Assembly (NCBI GenBank): GCA_942490535.1
Contig: CALNXQ010000004.1
Location: 868,001 to 932,000, forward strand
Source: JAEINY01 sp942490535
GTDB lineage: Bacteria > Bacteroidota > Bacteroidia > Bacteroidales > Marinilabiliaceae
Direction of reading: 5' to 3'
DNA length: 64,000 nt
In this document: positions 8,759-18,377 of the stretch, piece after piece
Numbering within the stretch: position 1 is the first letter of the stretch
Layout: the number at the start of each line of letters is the position of its first letter
The notes under the pieces: generated by a model
Database searches by the model: none
Told to the model about the DNA's origin: nothing
The model's input: only the letters and a program-made list of their open reading frames with translations
Program-made: the position numbers and the translations under genes

Positions 8759-10054
8759 ATGATTAAATTAGCCGAAAAACTACATCAACGATTTTTAAAA
8801 CAAATCCATTTTAATTCCAATAAATTTTCAACACCGGATACAGTGTATTTATTTACACTCCATCTGGCTATAGTGACGGTTAGCCTTAGCTGCATAACCA
8901 ACCATTTGCTTAATTTGCCATTTCAGGTGAAAATTTTGGCCTGGATTTCAGAGGGAATCCTTTTTTACCTCTTTTACCTGGCACGATTCAAACAGCTATT
9001 TACGCTATCCAAACAGTTGTTCTTTGGGTTGGTAGTAATAGCCATGAATCTGCTTTGGTTTTACACAGAAGGTAGTGCCGGAGCCACCATTTTTATAATG
9101 AATGCTCTCCTTCCGTTAATCGCCCTTTACTCCTCCAATCGACAAACCATTTACATGGTAGCCTTTATAGTATTGAATATTCTGGCATTACAGGTACTGG
9201 AAATATTCGCCCCTCAGCTCATTCAAAAATACCCCTCTCCGCTCCACCGTTCCATCGATGTACTTACGATCTCCTTCTTTTTTCTGGTATTTGAAGTGCC
9301 GGTTCTATTCTATGTCAATCAATTAATGCACGATAGCATCCATAAGGCAGAACAATCAGATGCCGCCAAAACTTCCTACATCACCAATTTAAGTCATGAA
9401 ATCCGGACGCCGATGAATGCCATTCTGGGATTCTCAGAACTCCTTTCAGACCCGGATCTGGAGCGCCCCGAGCACGATCGCTATTTAGCCATTGTGAATC
9501 AAAACGGGCGCCAGCTGCTAAACTTACTCAACAACATCATTAACATTTCCAAGTTAGAGGCAAACATTACCAATGTGTCAATTTCCGAATTTCATCCTCT
9601 GGAAATCATCAACCAGATTAATGATACATTACTTCCCTATTTTCAATCACATGATGAAATCCAATTGAAAACAACGCCACCGCCTTCAAGCAATCAGATG
9701 ATAAAGAGCGATCCTAATTTACTTTATCAGATCATCATCAATTTAACCTTTAATGCGGTCAAATTCACACCCAAAGGCTATGTTGAAATTGGATATACCA
9801 TGGAGCAGGATGCCATCATTTTCTTTGTGAAAGACAGTGGCATTGGCATTCCGAAAGACCAGCAATCAACCATTTTTGAACGCCATCAACAAGTTACAGC
9901 AAGCAATGGCTTGTCTCCGATTCAAGGATCCGGACTGGGTCTGGCCATCTGCAAAGGATTGACGGCTCTACTGGGCGGTTCTATTTGGTTTGACTCCACT
10001 CCCAATGAAGGCACGCAATTTTACGTTAAACTTCCATTCATTGTTAAAAGCTAA
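8759..10054 (+). CDS. Six-TM sensor histidine kinase (paralogue A)
   Basis: 431 residues from the ATG at 8759, which follows a purine-rich GAGGGGGAAG; a TTG at 8714 would add 15 residues of low conservation. Residues about 30-190 form roughly six hydrophobic segments with short loops, then HisKA with H213 in LSHEIRTPMN and HATPase_c with DSGIGIP and GSGLGLA. The conserved catalytic set is complete. The sensor region has no recognisable ligand-binding domain, so the signal may be membrane or redox related. The gene at 10206 is the same architecture with similar sequence, indicating a tandem duplication. No response regulator is adjacent. Confidence 0.88.
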   Translation: MIKLAEKLHQRFLKQIHFNSNKFSTPDTVYLFTLHLAIVTVSLSCITNHLLNLPFQVKILAWISEGILFYLFYLARFKQLFTLSKQLFFGLVVIAMNLLWFYTEGSAGATIFIMNALLPLIALYSSNRQTIYMVAFIVLNILALQVLEIFAPQLIQKYPSPLHRSIDVLTISFFFLVFEVPVLFYVNQLMHDSIHKAEQSDAAKTSYITNLSHEIRTPMNAILGFSELLSDPDLERPEHDRYLAIVNQNGRQLLNLLNNIINISKLEANITNVSISEFHPLEIINQINDTLLPYFQSHDEIQLKTTPPPSSNQMIKSDPNLLYQIIINLTFNAVKFTPKGYVEIGYTMEQDAIIFFVKDSGIGIPKDQQSTIFERHQQVTASNGLSPIQGSGLGLAICKGLTALLGGSIWFDSTPNEGTQFYVKLPFIVKS

Positions 10055-10155
10055 TCATTTAGAAGCATACACCTGAAGCAAATTATGGTGTGTCATAAAT
10101 TTTCTACCTAAAAAAAGAGTCGTTTCATCAAGCAAATTAATACACCTGTAATTGA

Positions 10156-10189
10156 TTTTGCAAAAAATCCATCTGGCTTTGTAAATTTA
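10156..10189 (+). promoter_or_regulatory. Candidate promoter of histidine kinase paralogue B
   Basis: TTTTG at 10156-10160, 21-base spacer, then TAAATTTA at 10182-10189, one mismatch from the phylum -7 box. The start codon follows 16 bases later. Confidence 0.45.
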
Positions 10190-10205
10190 TGTTTTACTAG
10201 ACGAA

Positions 10206-11531
10206 ATGGAAACACTACACACACACATCAAGAATATTATTGACCATTTGATTCCGAAAGAACTGTCATTTGATGAACGCTTCTTTTTTAAGACACTTGG
10301 TTTATCCATGCTTGTTTCACTGGTCGCCTCCATATTTAATATACTGCTTGGCCTTGATCATTCGCTCATCATTTTTACAGGAATGGCGTTTTTCTTGTTT
10401 GCCTTCCTATTTTGGGCGGCTCGTTACAGGCGTTTTTTCAAGGCTATCCGCTTTATTTTTTTACTGGTTACCGTTATTATTCTGAATGGCCTTTGGTTAT
10501 TGAATGCCGGCTCGAAAGGTCCCACCCTATTGATTTTTCAAGCTCTTTTTGCCTTGGGTCTCTTCATCACGCCCAGTCGTTTTTACATCCCTATCGCGGT
10601 ACTCTTTGGATTAAACATTACCCTTTTGTTTGGACTGGAACTCTACTATCCGGACTTGATTATCCCCTATACCAATCCAATTAGTCGTTTGACGGATATC
10701 TATGTCATTACTGTTATATTCTTTTTGTGTGAGATTCCGTTAATCTACTATGCACACAATAGCTTCATGACGGAAAAAACGAGAGCTCAGGAATCGGACA
10801 AAATGAAAACCTCTTTTCTGGCAAATATGAGTCATGAGATCCGTACGCCTATGAATGCGATTCTTGGCTTTTCGGAACTTTTACGTGATGATGATATTTC
10901 CCGCAAAGAAAAATACCAATACCTGGATATCATCAAGGAAAATGGAAACATTCTATTGGACCTATTGGGGAATATACTCAACCTGTCCAAACTGGAGGCC
11001 GACCTCATGGAGAAAAAAGAAGGCCCGGTGCAGGTTTATCCTTTCATGGAACAGATGAAATTTTCCTTTGAGAAACAAGTCAATCTCGAAAAAGTCCGCA
11101 TCGTGACCGAATACCCCATAGGCTATAAAGACATTTGTATCTATAGCGACGAGCTGATCCTCTATCAAGTGTTTTCAAACCTATTGAATAACGCCATCAA
11201 ATTCACAACACGCGGTCAAATCACCATTGGCTTTTTTGTGGATGAAACCCGACCCGCCATTACATTTTTTGTAAGAGATACAGGTCTCGGCATTACCCCT
11301 GAAAAGGTATCGTTGATTTTTGAACGCTTTCGCCAGGGAGATGAAACACTGCGTCGAAGCCATCAAGGAGTGGGTCTTGGCCTCACTATTTCAAAAGGAT
11401 TGATGGCCGTATTGGGAGGCACCATGTGGGTGGAATCAAAAATCAATAAAGGATCGACATTTTATTTCTGTCAGCCCTTAAAAAAAGTAGCCGTGCCTCA
11501 AATTGCACTGAAAAGCCCGGGAATGAATTAA
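10206..11531 (+). CDS. Six-TM sensor histidine kinase (paralogue B)
   Basis: 441 residues. Hydrophobic segments between about 30 and 185 give an estimated six membrane helices; HisKA has H210 in MSHEIRTPMN and HATPase_c has DTGLGIT and GVGLGLT. Residue order and many positions match the preceding kinase, for example the LN-GS-G region before the last loops, so the two are paralogues that diverged after duplication. It appears to have its own promoter upstream and a strong terminator downstream. No regulator gene is linked. The function is signal transduction to an unknown response regulator; the stimulus cannot be read from the sequence. Confidence 0.88.
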   Translation: METLHTHIKNIIDHLIPKELSFDERFFFKTLGLSMLVSLVASIFNILLGLDHSLIIFTGMAFFLFAFLFWAARYRRFFKAIRFIFLLVTVIILNGLWLLNAGSKGPTLLIFQALFALGLFITPSRFYIPIAVLFGLNITLLFGLELYYPDLIIPYTNPISRLTDIYVITVIFFLCEIPLIYYAHNSFMTEKTRAQESDKMKTSFLANMSHEIRTPMNAILGFSELLRDDDISRKEKYQYLDIIKENGNILLDLLGNILNLSKLEADLMEKKEGPVQVYPFMEQMKFSFEKQVNLEKVRIVTEYPIGYKDICIYSDELILYQVFSNLLNNAIKFTTRGQITIGFFVDETRPAITFFVRDTGLGITPEKVSLIFERFRQGDETLRRSHQGVGLGLTISKGLMAVLGGTMWVESKINKGSTFYFCQPLKKVAVPQIALKSPGMN

Positions 11532-11538
11532 AAAATAA

Positions 11539-11568
11539 GGGATGACCTAAATTAGGCCATCCCGTTTT
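11539..11568 (+). terminator. Rho-independent terminator after kinase cluster
   Basis: 12-bp stem with one mismatch (GGGATGACCTAA with TTAGGCCATCCC) and tight loop, followed by GTTTTA, starting eight bases after the stop codon. Confidence 0.8.
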
Positions 11569-11759
11569 ACTTTCCATATCACTATTGTCCGGCCAACAAT
11601 TCTATATCCCCTGCTGGAACAATATCCAATCTGCAACATCACATTCTACGACACTTAATGCGCTACACGGAATTTGCCATTGGTTAGTGCAGAGGATATT
11701 CCATCCCCGCAAACGGAATAACTTGTGGAGGTAATACAAACATTCATCTACCAGAGATT

Positions 11760-13175
11760 TTACTTCTCAATCTCACTCCTTTCATCCGCCTTAAGCGTTT
11801 TCCCTACGATGGTAGCCACAGTAGCATCCCCCGTTACATTAACCACGGTGCGCATCATGTCCAAAATACGATCGACGGGCAGAATGATACCGATCCAGGC
11901 TGGATTTAAGCCTACGGAACTCAGCACAATCATGAGCATCACCAAACCGGCGCTGGGAATGGCGGCCGATCCAATACTTGCCAGGGTGGCGGTTAAAACG
12001 ATGGTCAGTTGCTGCACAAAGTCCAGCTCTACCATGTGCATCTGGGCCAAAAACATCACGGCCACGGCCTGGTAAAGACTGGTGCCATCCATGTTCACCG
12101 TGGCACCGATGGGCAATACAAAACTGGATACTTTGGGATCGACTTTCAAATTATCTTCCACACATTCCAATGTAACCGGCAAGGTGGCGGCACTGGAGCT
12201 GGTGGAAAAAGCCAACAGCTGTGCGGGGCTAATGCCCTTCAAAAATTCCCGAAAGGTTAATCCGGAAACAAAAAATTTCATAATAAGGGGATAGATGACA
12301 AAAGCCATCAGTACTAAACCTGCTGCAACACAGAGGGAGTACCAGGTTAATCCTTTGAAGAGTTCAAAAATCTTAGCCGGATTATCACCGGCCATCTCAG
12401 ACACCAACCCGGCCAGCAGTGCAAAAACAAAGAACGGGGCTCCTTTCATGATGATGTCAACCATGCTCAGAAAGACTTCCGACAAGCCATTAACCACTTC
12501 AATCACCGGTTTCGATTTATCGGCCGGCACAAAGAGAATGGCAATGCCAAAGAGGATGGCAAAAAAGATTATCTTCAACATACTGCCATTATCGGCTAAG
12601 GCCCCAAAAATGTTATCCGGCACCATGTCTTCCACAAATTGCAAGGGGCCACTTTGGGTTTGTGCTTCCGCTTTTTTTAAACGTTCCTGAATCCCTTCAT
12701 CGGTTTCGAAGCCACTGCGCTTAGCCACTTCAGCTACCAACTCTCGATGGGCTTCATCCCCAGTAATATTGATGTCATCGTGCAAGGCATGCCCTTCACT
12801 TTGCGCCCACAGTTCATAGGTGATCCGATTCTCCATGCGCACCTCATCGGCCATCCACTCACCGGGTTTAACTACGTTTACAATGAGCAATCCCAAGGAT
12901 ATGGCCACTACAGTTGTCGTTAAATAAATCAGCAAGGTGCGCAATCCTAATTTACCCAGGTTTTTGGGATCCCCCAGGCCAATAATCCCCCCAATAATGG
13001 AAAATAACACCAATGGAACGGCAATCAATTTAAGCAGGTTAATAAAAATTCGTCCCCAGGGCGCAATCCAGGAACCGGTGAAACTACTCCATCCGAAAAA
13101 TCCGGATAAAACCGCCCAAATGATACCTAGCAATAAACCAATGATAATTTTCCAATGCAATGAGAGTTTCTTCAT
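11760..13175 (-). CDS. Dicarboxylate/amino acid:cation symporter (DAACS family)
   Basis: 471 residues of the sodium- or proton-coupled glutamate/aspartate/C4-dicarboxylate symporter family. The serine-rich hairpin signature FSTSSSAATLPVTLE and the substrate/cation motif NMDGTSLYQAV are both present, as are about eight membrane helices. A hydrophilic insertion rich in Glu (about residues 115-185) between early helices is longer than in E. coli GltP and is typical of Bacteroidota versions. It imports acidic amino acids or C4-dicarboxylates across the inner membrane; the exact substrate is not determinable. It is a single-gene unit, convergent with the kinase cluster. Confidence 0.9.
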   Translation of the reverse strand: MKKLSLHWKIIIGLLLGIIWAVLSGFFGWSSFTGSWIAPWGRIFINLLKLIAVPLVLFSIIGGIIGLGDPKNLGKLGLRTLLIYLTTTVVAISLGLLIVNVVKPGEWMADEVRMENRITYELWAQSEGHALHDDINITGDEAHRELVAEVAKRSGFETDEGIQERLKKAEAQTQSGPLQFVEDMVPDNIFGALADNGSMLKIIFFAILFGIAILFVPADKSKPVIEVVNGLSEVFLSMVDIIMKGAPFFVFALLAGLVSEMAGDNPAKIFELFKGLTWYSLCVAAGLVLMAFVIYPLIMKFFVSGLTFREFLKGISPAQLLAFSTSSSAATLPVTLECVEDNLKVDPKVSSFVLPIGATVNMDGTSLYQAVAVMFLAQMHMVELDFVQQLTIVLTATLASIGSAAIPSAGLVMLMIVLSSVGLNPAWIGIILPVDRILDMMRTVVNVTGDATVATIVGKTLKADERSEIEK

Positions 13176-13572
13176 ATCGATGCGTTCGCTTATTTGTTAA
13201 AGACACCTAATATATATAAAAATTTGGTATGCTTTTTTTTTCACAAACGCTGAAAAGGGGGATGATTGTTCCAATTGGTGGATCGCGTAGCTGGTGACAA
13301 GGTCAATTGACCATTGGGTAGAAAAAATGACTCAACTACATGGTCGTTACCCCTTCGGGCAGAAATTTTGACCCAATGACAGGGACGATGGCCCATTTTT
13401 TTGAAAAAAAACACGATTGTGCATGTGCAATGGAGCTTCCGGCCCCAAAAATGGATCAACAACCTGGTACATCGCTCACTCTTTTGAAAAGAAAGCCCAT
13501 CGACCGTGTAGATGACCTGTCTACCGAAAAAGTCAAGCCATCTACCAGGTATTATTGGAAATAGTTCAGAAA
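13176..13572. other. Intergenic region, no gene seen
   Basis: About 400 bases between two minus-strand genes. It holds a perfect 12-bp palindrome GGTCAATTGACC (13301-13312) of unknown meaning. Short frames on either strand have no initiation context or protein-like composition. Confidence 0.5.
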
Positions 13573-14649
13573 TTACCGATACATCTTATTCAGATAAAGC
13601 TGATCGACCAACACCATGGCGGCCATGGCTTCCACAATGGGCACCGCGCGCGGCAATACACAGGGATCGTGACGTCCTTGCGTGGTGGATACCACCTCTT
13701 GGCCTTCCTTAGTCACCGTATGTTGCTCTTTTAGGATGGTGGCAATGGGTTTAAAAGCCACATTGAAGTAGATATCCTCCCCATTGGAAATACCCCCTTG
13801 AATGCCTCCGGACCGATTGGTACGGGTGCGTACCGTTTCACCTTCCATGAAATACTCATCGTTGTGCTGGGATCCTTTTAATTCAGTAGATCCAAAACCC
13901 AAACCATATTCAAATCCCTTCACCGCATTGATGCCCAGCATGGCGCTACCCAGTTCGGCATGTAACTTACCAAAAACCGGTTCGCCCAAGCCGACCGGCG
14001 CCCCTTTAACCACACAACTAATGACACCGCCCACCGAGTCTTTATCGCGTCGTACCTCATCAATGTACTGAATCATCTTTTCAGCTGTCTCCGGATCGGG
14101 ACAACGCACGATGTTTTCTTCCGTTTTAGACAGATCCAGTTCCCCGTAGGATTTTTCCAGTTTCAACGTTCCTACGCTGGAGGTAAAAGCCTGTATGGTG
14201 ACCCCATGTTGTTTAAGTATCAACTTCGCAAAAGCACCGGCCACCACGCGCGCTATGGTTTCACGGGCGGATGAACGACCGCCTCCCCGGTAATCGCGGA
14301 TACCATATTTATGCTGATAGGTATAATCGGCATGAGACGGGCGGTACACATCTTTTATATTGCCATAATCTTTCGAACGCTGATCTTTATTCCAGATGAC
14401 AAAACCAATGGGTGTCCCCGTTGCTTTGCCTTCAAACACGCCGGACAGTAACTCCACCTGGTCCGCTTCATCACGCGGCGTGGTAATGGCTGACTGGCCG
14501 GGTCGACGGCGGTTCAATTCCGATTGGAGAAAATCCATGTCGATTTCCAATCCGGGCATTACCCCTTCAATCACACCACCAACAGCTTTACCATGCGATT
14601 CACCAAACGAGGTTAACTTAAAAAGCGTTCCAAACGAATTACCTGACAT
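13573..14649 (-). CDS. aroC: Chorismate synthase
   Basis: 358 residues, standard length. Signatures visible are FGESHGKAVG near the N-terminus (17-26), the central RGGGRSSARET and the FMN/phosphate-contacting C-terminal region with TQGRHDPCVLPRAVPI. It catalyses the last step of the shikimate pathway, conversion of 5-enolpyruvylshikimate-3-phosphate to chorismate, using reduced FMN. It stands alone on the minus strand, with no other aro gene in the window. ATG at 14649 begins MSGNSFGTLFKLTSFGESHG, matching the family start. Confidence 0.97.
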   Translation of the reverse strand: MSGNSFGTLFKLTSFGESHGKAVGGVIEGVMPGLEIDMDFLQSELNRRRPGQSAITTPRDEADQVELLSGVFEGKATGTPIGFVIWNKDQRSKDYGNIKDVYRPSHADYTYQHKYGIRDYRGGGRSSARETIARVVAGAFAKLILKQHGVTIQAFTSSVGTLKLEKSYGELDLSKTEENIVRCPDPETAEKMIQYIDEVRRDKDSVGGVISCVVKGAPVGLGEPVFGKLHAELGSAMLGINAVKGFEYGLGFGSTELKGSQHNDEYFMEGETVRTRTNRSGGIQGGISNGEDIYFNVAFKPIATILKEQHTVTKEGQEVVSTTQGRHDPCVLPRAVPIVEAMAAMVLVDQLYLNKMYR

Positions 14650-14916
14650 AGGAAGATATTTAGTTGAAATATTTTTAATCTGTAGTTATATGGACGATAA
14701 AAGTACTGTTTTATAAGTAATCTCCCAAAAGATGACGGAGAAGGTTTCATGAAAGAAGGTGCCGGCACAAATGAAATGTGGCAAGTGTAAAGTTGCAGCT
14801 TAAACGGTTAAAGTTACACCTTATAGCACTGACGTTAATAGTTACAAGTTGGATGATTCAAAATTGAAACACGAAACTTATAACTTGCGCCAGAGAACCA
14901 CTGCCTCTCATAAATG
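14650..14916. other. Intergenic region upstream of aroC
   Basis: AT-rich leader of aroC (minus strand). On the minus strand a TACTTTTA near 14701-14708 is one mismatch from the -7 consensus and may be the aroC promoter. Nothing else supportable. Confidence 0.35.
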
Positions 14917-14944
14917 AAAAAAGGAGGCTCTCGAAAGGCCTCCT
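14917..14944 (-). terminator. Rho-independent terminator of the FKBP gene
   Basis: On the minus strand, stem AGGAGGCC / GGCTCCT-type hairpin followed by six T residues, 22 bases after the FKBP stop codon. Confidence 0.85.
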
Positions 14945-14966
14945 CTATATCGTTTGGTTGGTTGAA

Positions 14967-15500
14967 TTACCCACAAGAGCAACCGCCACCGCAGCCACCT
15001 TCGTTGGAACCACAACCGGTACCACAAGCATCCATTAACTCATCTTCTGAAGCTTCACGGATTTCAATGATCTCCCCTTTGAAGAACAAGTTATCACCAG
15101 CCAATGGGTGATTGAAGTCCATTTTAACGTTTTCGTCAGTTACTTCCAAAACGATCCCCATCAAACGGTTTCCGTGTGCATCCTGCATAGGAACCTGGTT
15201 ACCTTCGGTCAATAACTCTTCGTCTATCTTACCATCTACTTCGAAAATATTCTTAGGAATTTCTACAACAGCACTTGGATTCACTTCACCGTATGCGTCA
15301 GTTGCTTTTAACTCGAAATCGAAAGCATCGCCTTTTTTAAAGCCTTCCAATTTGTTTTCGAACATCTCAAGCATTTTACCGGCACCGAATACAAACTCCA
15401 AAGGACTTGCAGCATCCGTTTTTTCTACCACTTCACCATCAGTACCATTAATTCTTAACTCGTAGGAAAGGGTTACGTGCTTATTTCTTCCTATTTCCAT
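14967..15500 (-). CDS. slyD: FKBP-type peptidyl-prolyl isomerase, SlyD-like
   Basis: 177 residues. The N-terminal half matches the SlyD FKBP fold (VTLSYEL, PLEFVFGAGKML, AYGEVNP), with the chaperone insert-in-flap region about residues 70-130 (VPMQDAHGNRLMG) before the closing strands (DFNHPLAGDNLFFKGEI). The C-terminal tail is rich in Gly and Cys, with C159, C163, C170, C174 and C176, replacing the His/Cys metal-binding tail of E. coli SlyD, so it may bind nickel, zinc or another soft metal. It probably assists protein folding and perhaps metal delivery in the cytoplasm. Single-gene unit with its own terminator. Confidence 0.9.
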   Translation of the reverse strand: MEIGRNKHVTLSYELRINGTDGEVVEKTDAASPLEFVFGAGKMLEMFENKLEGFKKGDAFDFELKATDAYGEVNPSAVVEIPKNIFEVDGKIDEELLTEGNQVPMQDAHGNRLMGIVLEVTDENVKMDFNHPLAGDNLFFKGEIIEIREASEDELMDACGTGCGSNEGGCGGGCSCG

Positions 15501-15794
15501 AGTTCACTTAGTTTATTGTGTTATATCACTTTGTTTTATTCCAAAAGGTTTATTCTCAACTCAAAAGTTTGAATAAACCAGGTACAAAGAAAGGCAGTTT
15601 TTCAAAACCTGCCAATCAATTGTACTAAAAAGACAGAAAAAGCCGAAAAAAGTTCACGACTCCACAAAAATTTTTAGGCCTTGAATGATGTATAAAAAAT
15701 TCAGCCCCTTTCAGGGTGGTGCTTAAATACTGCCCATAGCATGGCTTTTGAACCTATAAACCATGGCGACTCTGCGTCGTTGCGGTAACCAACC

Positions 15795-16559
15795 TTACCG
15801 ATCCAGCCACATTTTAAAACTTTTCACCCGCTCCCGGCTCACCACCAGCTCCTCTCCTTTCTCCTGGCCCATGGCCTTCACTTTAAGACGCGAGGAACCA
15901 TAGGCCACCATGTCCTGAATAGCCTGCAGGCTGATTAAAAATTTTCGGCTGATGCGGTAAAACTCCTGGGGATCGCACTGCACTTCGATCTGTTCCAGCG
16001 TATGATCAATGGCATAGTTGCGTCCTTCGCGGGTACGCAGATAGGTGGCCTTATCCAGACTGTAGAAAAAACTCACCTCTACTGTTGGAATCATTTTCAG
16101 GTGATCGCCCACTTTAACCAGGTAGCGCTCTTTATAGTGTTGTTTGCTCAGCATCTGAGAAGCACTTTGCAAGGCCATTTTCAGGGTCTCCTCTACCGAA
16201 GAAGTTCCTGTTCCCTGAAATTTTGTGATGGCTCCTTCCAACTCCACTTCATCAATGGGTTTGAGCAGGTAATCAATGCTGTTTACTTTAAAGGCCTTCA
16301 CTGCATATTGATCGTAGGCCGTTGTGAATACCACCGGAAAACGGAATTCCGCTCTGTCGAAGATTTCAAAACTCAAGCCATCGCCCAGCTGGATATCAAA
16401 AAAAGCCAAATCGGGATGCGGATGGCTCTTCAGCCATTGGATGGTTTGTGTCACCGAGTCGCAGGTACCCACAATGTGCACCTGATGGTCCAGTTCCGTT
16501 AGGAGATTGCCCAAACGTTCAGCAGCCAATGGCTCATCTTCTACAATTAATACACGCAT
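15795..16559 (-). CDS. LytTR-family response regulator
   Basis: 254 residues. Receiver domain (1-120) with acidic pocket VEDE near residue 7, phospho-acceptor D55 in FFDIQL and switch Lys in LLKPID; LytTR DNA-binding domain from about 150 to the end (FFYSLDKATYLRT, FYRISRKFLISL). It starts one base after the stop of the upstream sensor kinase, so translation is coupled and the pair forms a two-component system. LytTR proteins bind direct repeats in promoters; the nearby TonB receptor gene is a plausible target, by inference. Confidence 0.93.
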   Translation of the reverse strand: MRVLIVEDEPLAAERLGNLLTELDHQVHIVGTCDSVTQTIQWLKSHPHPDLAFFDIQLGDGLSFEIFDRAEFRFPVVFTTAYDQYAVKAFKVNSIDYLLKPIDEVELEGAITKFQGTGTSSVEETLKMALQSASQMLSKQHYKERYLVKVGDHLKMIPTVEVSFFYSLDKATYLRTREGRNYAIDHTLEQIEVQCDPQEFYRISRKFLISLQAIQDMVAYGSSRLKVKAMGQEKGEELVVSRERVKSFKMWLDR

Positions 16560-16560
16560 A

Positions 16561-17604
16561 CTATAAATGGATCAATGGAAGGGTTACAGAATATGTTTTA
16601 TCCGTTTGCTCAATGTGCACGTCTTTGCCGGTCAGGTATTGATACCGCTCACTCAAATTTTGAATGCCAATGCCAGATGGGGGTTCATTGATTGATTTTG
16701 GCTGATACGTGTTGGTAACCGTCAACTGGTTTTCGCCAATGGTAAGCTCCAAGGCCAGCGGCTGATCGCTGGAAATAATGTTGTGTTTGAAACAATTCTC
16801 CACCAGCATCTGCACTGACAGGGGCATCACCAGCGCCCGGTCATCCACATCATCAGGCAACACAGCCGTAAAGTTGGTACCAAAACGAATCTGCTGCAAA
16901 TAGATGTACCGGCGCAGAATGGCCAACTCCTCATTAACCGTGATGAGTTCCTTATCTTTCAATTGCAAGATATCGCGATAAAAGCGGGAAAGCTCGGCAG
17001 TAAACTTTTTGGCCGCCCCGGCATCCTTATCGATGAGCGAGGTTAAAACATTGAGACTGTTGAACAGGAAATGGGGGTTTACTTGTGTTTTCAGCGCTTC
17101 ATATTGCAAAACCAAAGCTTCGCGTTTCAATTGCTCCCGATGCACTACCTCGATGCGCCACTGCATTAAAAAGGAACGGGCATAAAACCACAAGGCAATA
17201 AAATAGAAGATGCCATACTCCATCCAAATTATGGGCATCATGTGTCCTTTGAAGTAATGATACGAAATGCCACTGATGAAACCGTACCAAAACACATTGG
17301 TGATGATGATCACCAATGTACATCCAATGGTACTGGTTGTAAAGGCCACCAATGAACTGCGCAGAGGTGCATGCACCCAATCAATCCATTTGCGTTCAAA
17401 AAAATCAAAGGCATAGCCATTTAAAAATAAACCATAACCCAAGGTAGTACTATACCCGGCATTGTAGGCGATCTCACCCCAAGTCAGTTTGTCAATGGGA
17501 CTAAAAATAACTAGAAATCCCAAGCCAATCACATTCGATATAACACCGAACGAAATCAGTTTATAAACAGTGGCTCTTCTTTGTAGTTTTGGGGTCGATT
17601 CCAT
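16561..17604 (-). CDS. LytS-type sensor histidine kinase
   Basis: 347 residues from the ATG at 17604 (a TTG at 17610 would add two). Four membrane helices span about 15-145, followed by a short coiled linker and a His_kinase domain with phospho-acceptor H178 in NPHFLFNSLNVL, then HATPase_c with MLVENCFKHN and a GIGIQNL glycine box. This is the short Bacteroidota kinase that partners LytTR regulators. The regulator gene follows after one base. The N-terminal region has no known ligand domain. Confidence 0.92.
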   Translation of the reverse strand: MESTPKLQRRATVYKLISFGVISNVIGLGFLVIFSPIDKLTWGEIAYNAGYSTTLGYGLFLNGYAFDFFERKWIDWVHAPLRSSLVAFTTSTIGCTLVIIITNVFWYGFISGISYHYFKGHMMPIIWMEYGIFYFIALWFYARSFLMQWRIEVVHREQLKREALVLQYEALKTQVNPHFLFNSLNVLTSLIDKDAGAAKKFTAELSRFYRDILQLKDKELITVNEELAILRRYIYLQQIRFGTNFTAVLPDDVDDRALVMPLSVQMLVENCFKHNIISSDQPLALELTIGENQLTVTNTYQPKSINEPPSGIGIQNLSERYQYLTGKDVHIEQTDKTYSVTLPLIHL

Positions 17605-17669
17605 TAGCAATGATTAAAATAAGAACGAAGATAATGAATTATGATTGGCATTTGTATAAACCGATAATG

Positions 17670-17706
17670 CCGGAGTTAAGTTCTTGCTGGCTGAACTTAA
17701 CTCCGG
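17670..17706. terminator. 14-bp perfect inverted repeat
   Basis: CCGGAGTTAAGTTC (17670-17683) pairs perfectly with GAACTTAACTCCGG (17693-17706) around a nine-base loop. It lies between the small secreted protein gene and the kinase gene on the minus strand. No T-tract follows on either strand, so a transcript-processing or attenuator hairpin is as likely as a terminator. Confidence 0.5.
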
Positions 17707-17720
17707 GATCCGGGAACGTG

Positions 17721-18353
17721 TTATTGTTCCGACTGACATTTCTCCAGCATCTCCCGGTTGTGTTTCTCCCCCCACTGGGGCAGTAACGCGTTTTCAACCC
17801 TATTAGAGGTAAACAATTCATCGGCCCTTTTAAAATGCGCTAGTGCTTTTGCGGAACCTCCGCCAAACATTTTAGGGGTATGTATTACATTGTTACCACG
17901 ACAGTAATGAATGCGTGGATTAGCGGCATTCAAACCTTCTGCTTTGGCCAGCGCCTCAGCCGACAGAGATGAGTACTTAAATCCGCGTGATGCACTGGTG
18001 ATGCGCATACTATAAATCAAGGCCTGTAAGACATACACTTCCGATTCGTCGTCCTTTTTTCTGATTAATTGATCCATGACGGCTTGCGCTTTATCCAATA
18101 CTGCATCAGTGGAATCTGCATCTTGTATAAAAAAGGTAGCATGAGTGTAGGCGTATGCAGCGTAATAATAGGGCAACCACTCGTTTTGCTCCTTTTCGCC
18201 AATACGGTAGAAAAGACCCGCAATTTGATCAAGCTCAGAGACACTCTTAGCTTTAAAAATCTTGTCGATAGAAGTTTTCATGGTTTCGGTATAAGTGCTT
18301 GCTGAAGCACACAGACTGCTAACGACTAAAATAATGGTAAATAACGTTTTCAT
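17721..18353 (-). CDS. Secreted helical protein, TPR-like
   Basis: 210 residues with a signal peptide (about 1-19, ending CASAS). The mature protein is alpha-helical with repeats of the type YYAAYAYTHAT, LDKAQAVMDQLI and EVYVLQALIYSMRI, resembling tetratricopeptide helices. It starts 24 bases after the TonB receptor on the same strand, so the two are likely one transcript and the product is probably periplasmic. I do not recognise a specific function. The genes that follow encode a LytS/LytR pair, which hints at a receptor-plus-sensing unit. Confidence 0.75.
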   Translation of the reverse strand: MKTLFTIILVVSSLCASASTYTETMKTSIDKIFKAKSVSELDQIAGLFYRIGEKEQNEWLPYYYAAYAYTHATFFIQDADSTDAVLDKAQAVMDQLIRKKDDESEVYVLQALIYSMRITSASRGFKYSSLSAEALAKAEGLNAANPRIHYCRGNNVIHTPKMFGGGSAKALAHFKRADELFTSNRVENALLPQWGEKHNREMLEKCQSEQ

Positions 18354-18377
18354 TGTTTTAACGATTTAGGATGTAAC

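Noticed and set aside
16002..16502. 166-codon plus-strand frame opposite the response regulator
   Set aside because: Shadow of a clear LytTR regulator on the other strand.
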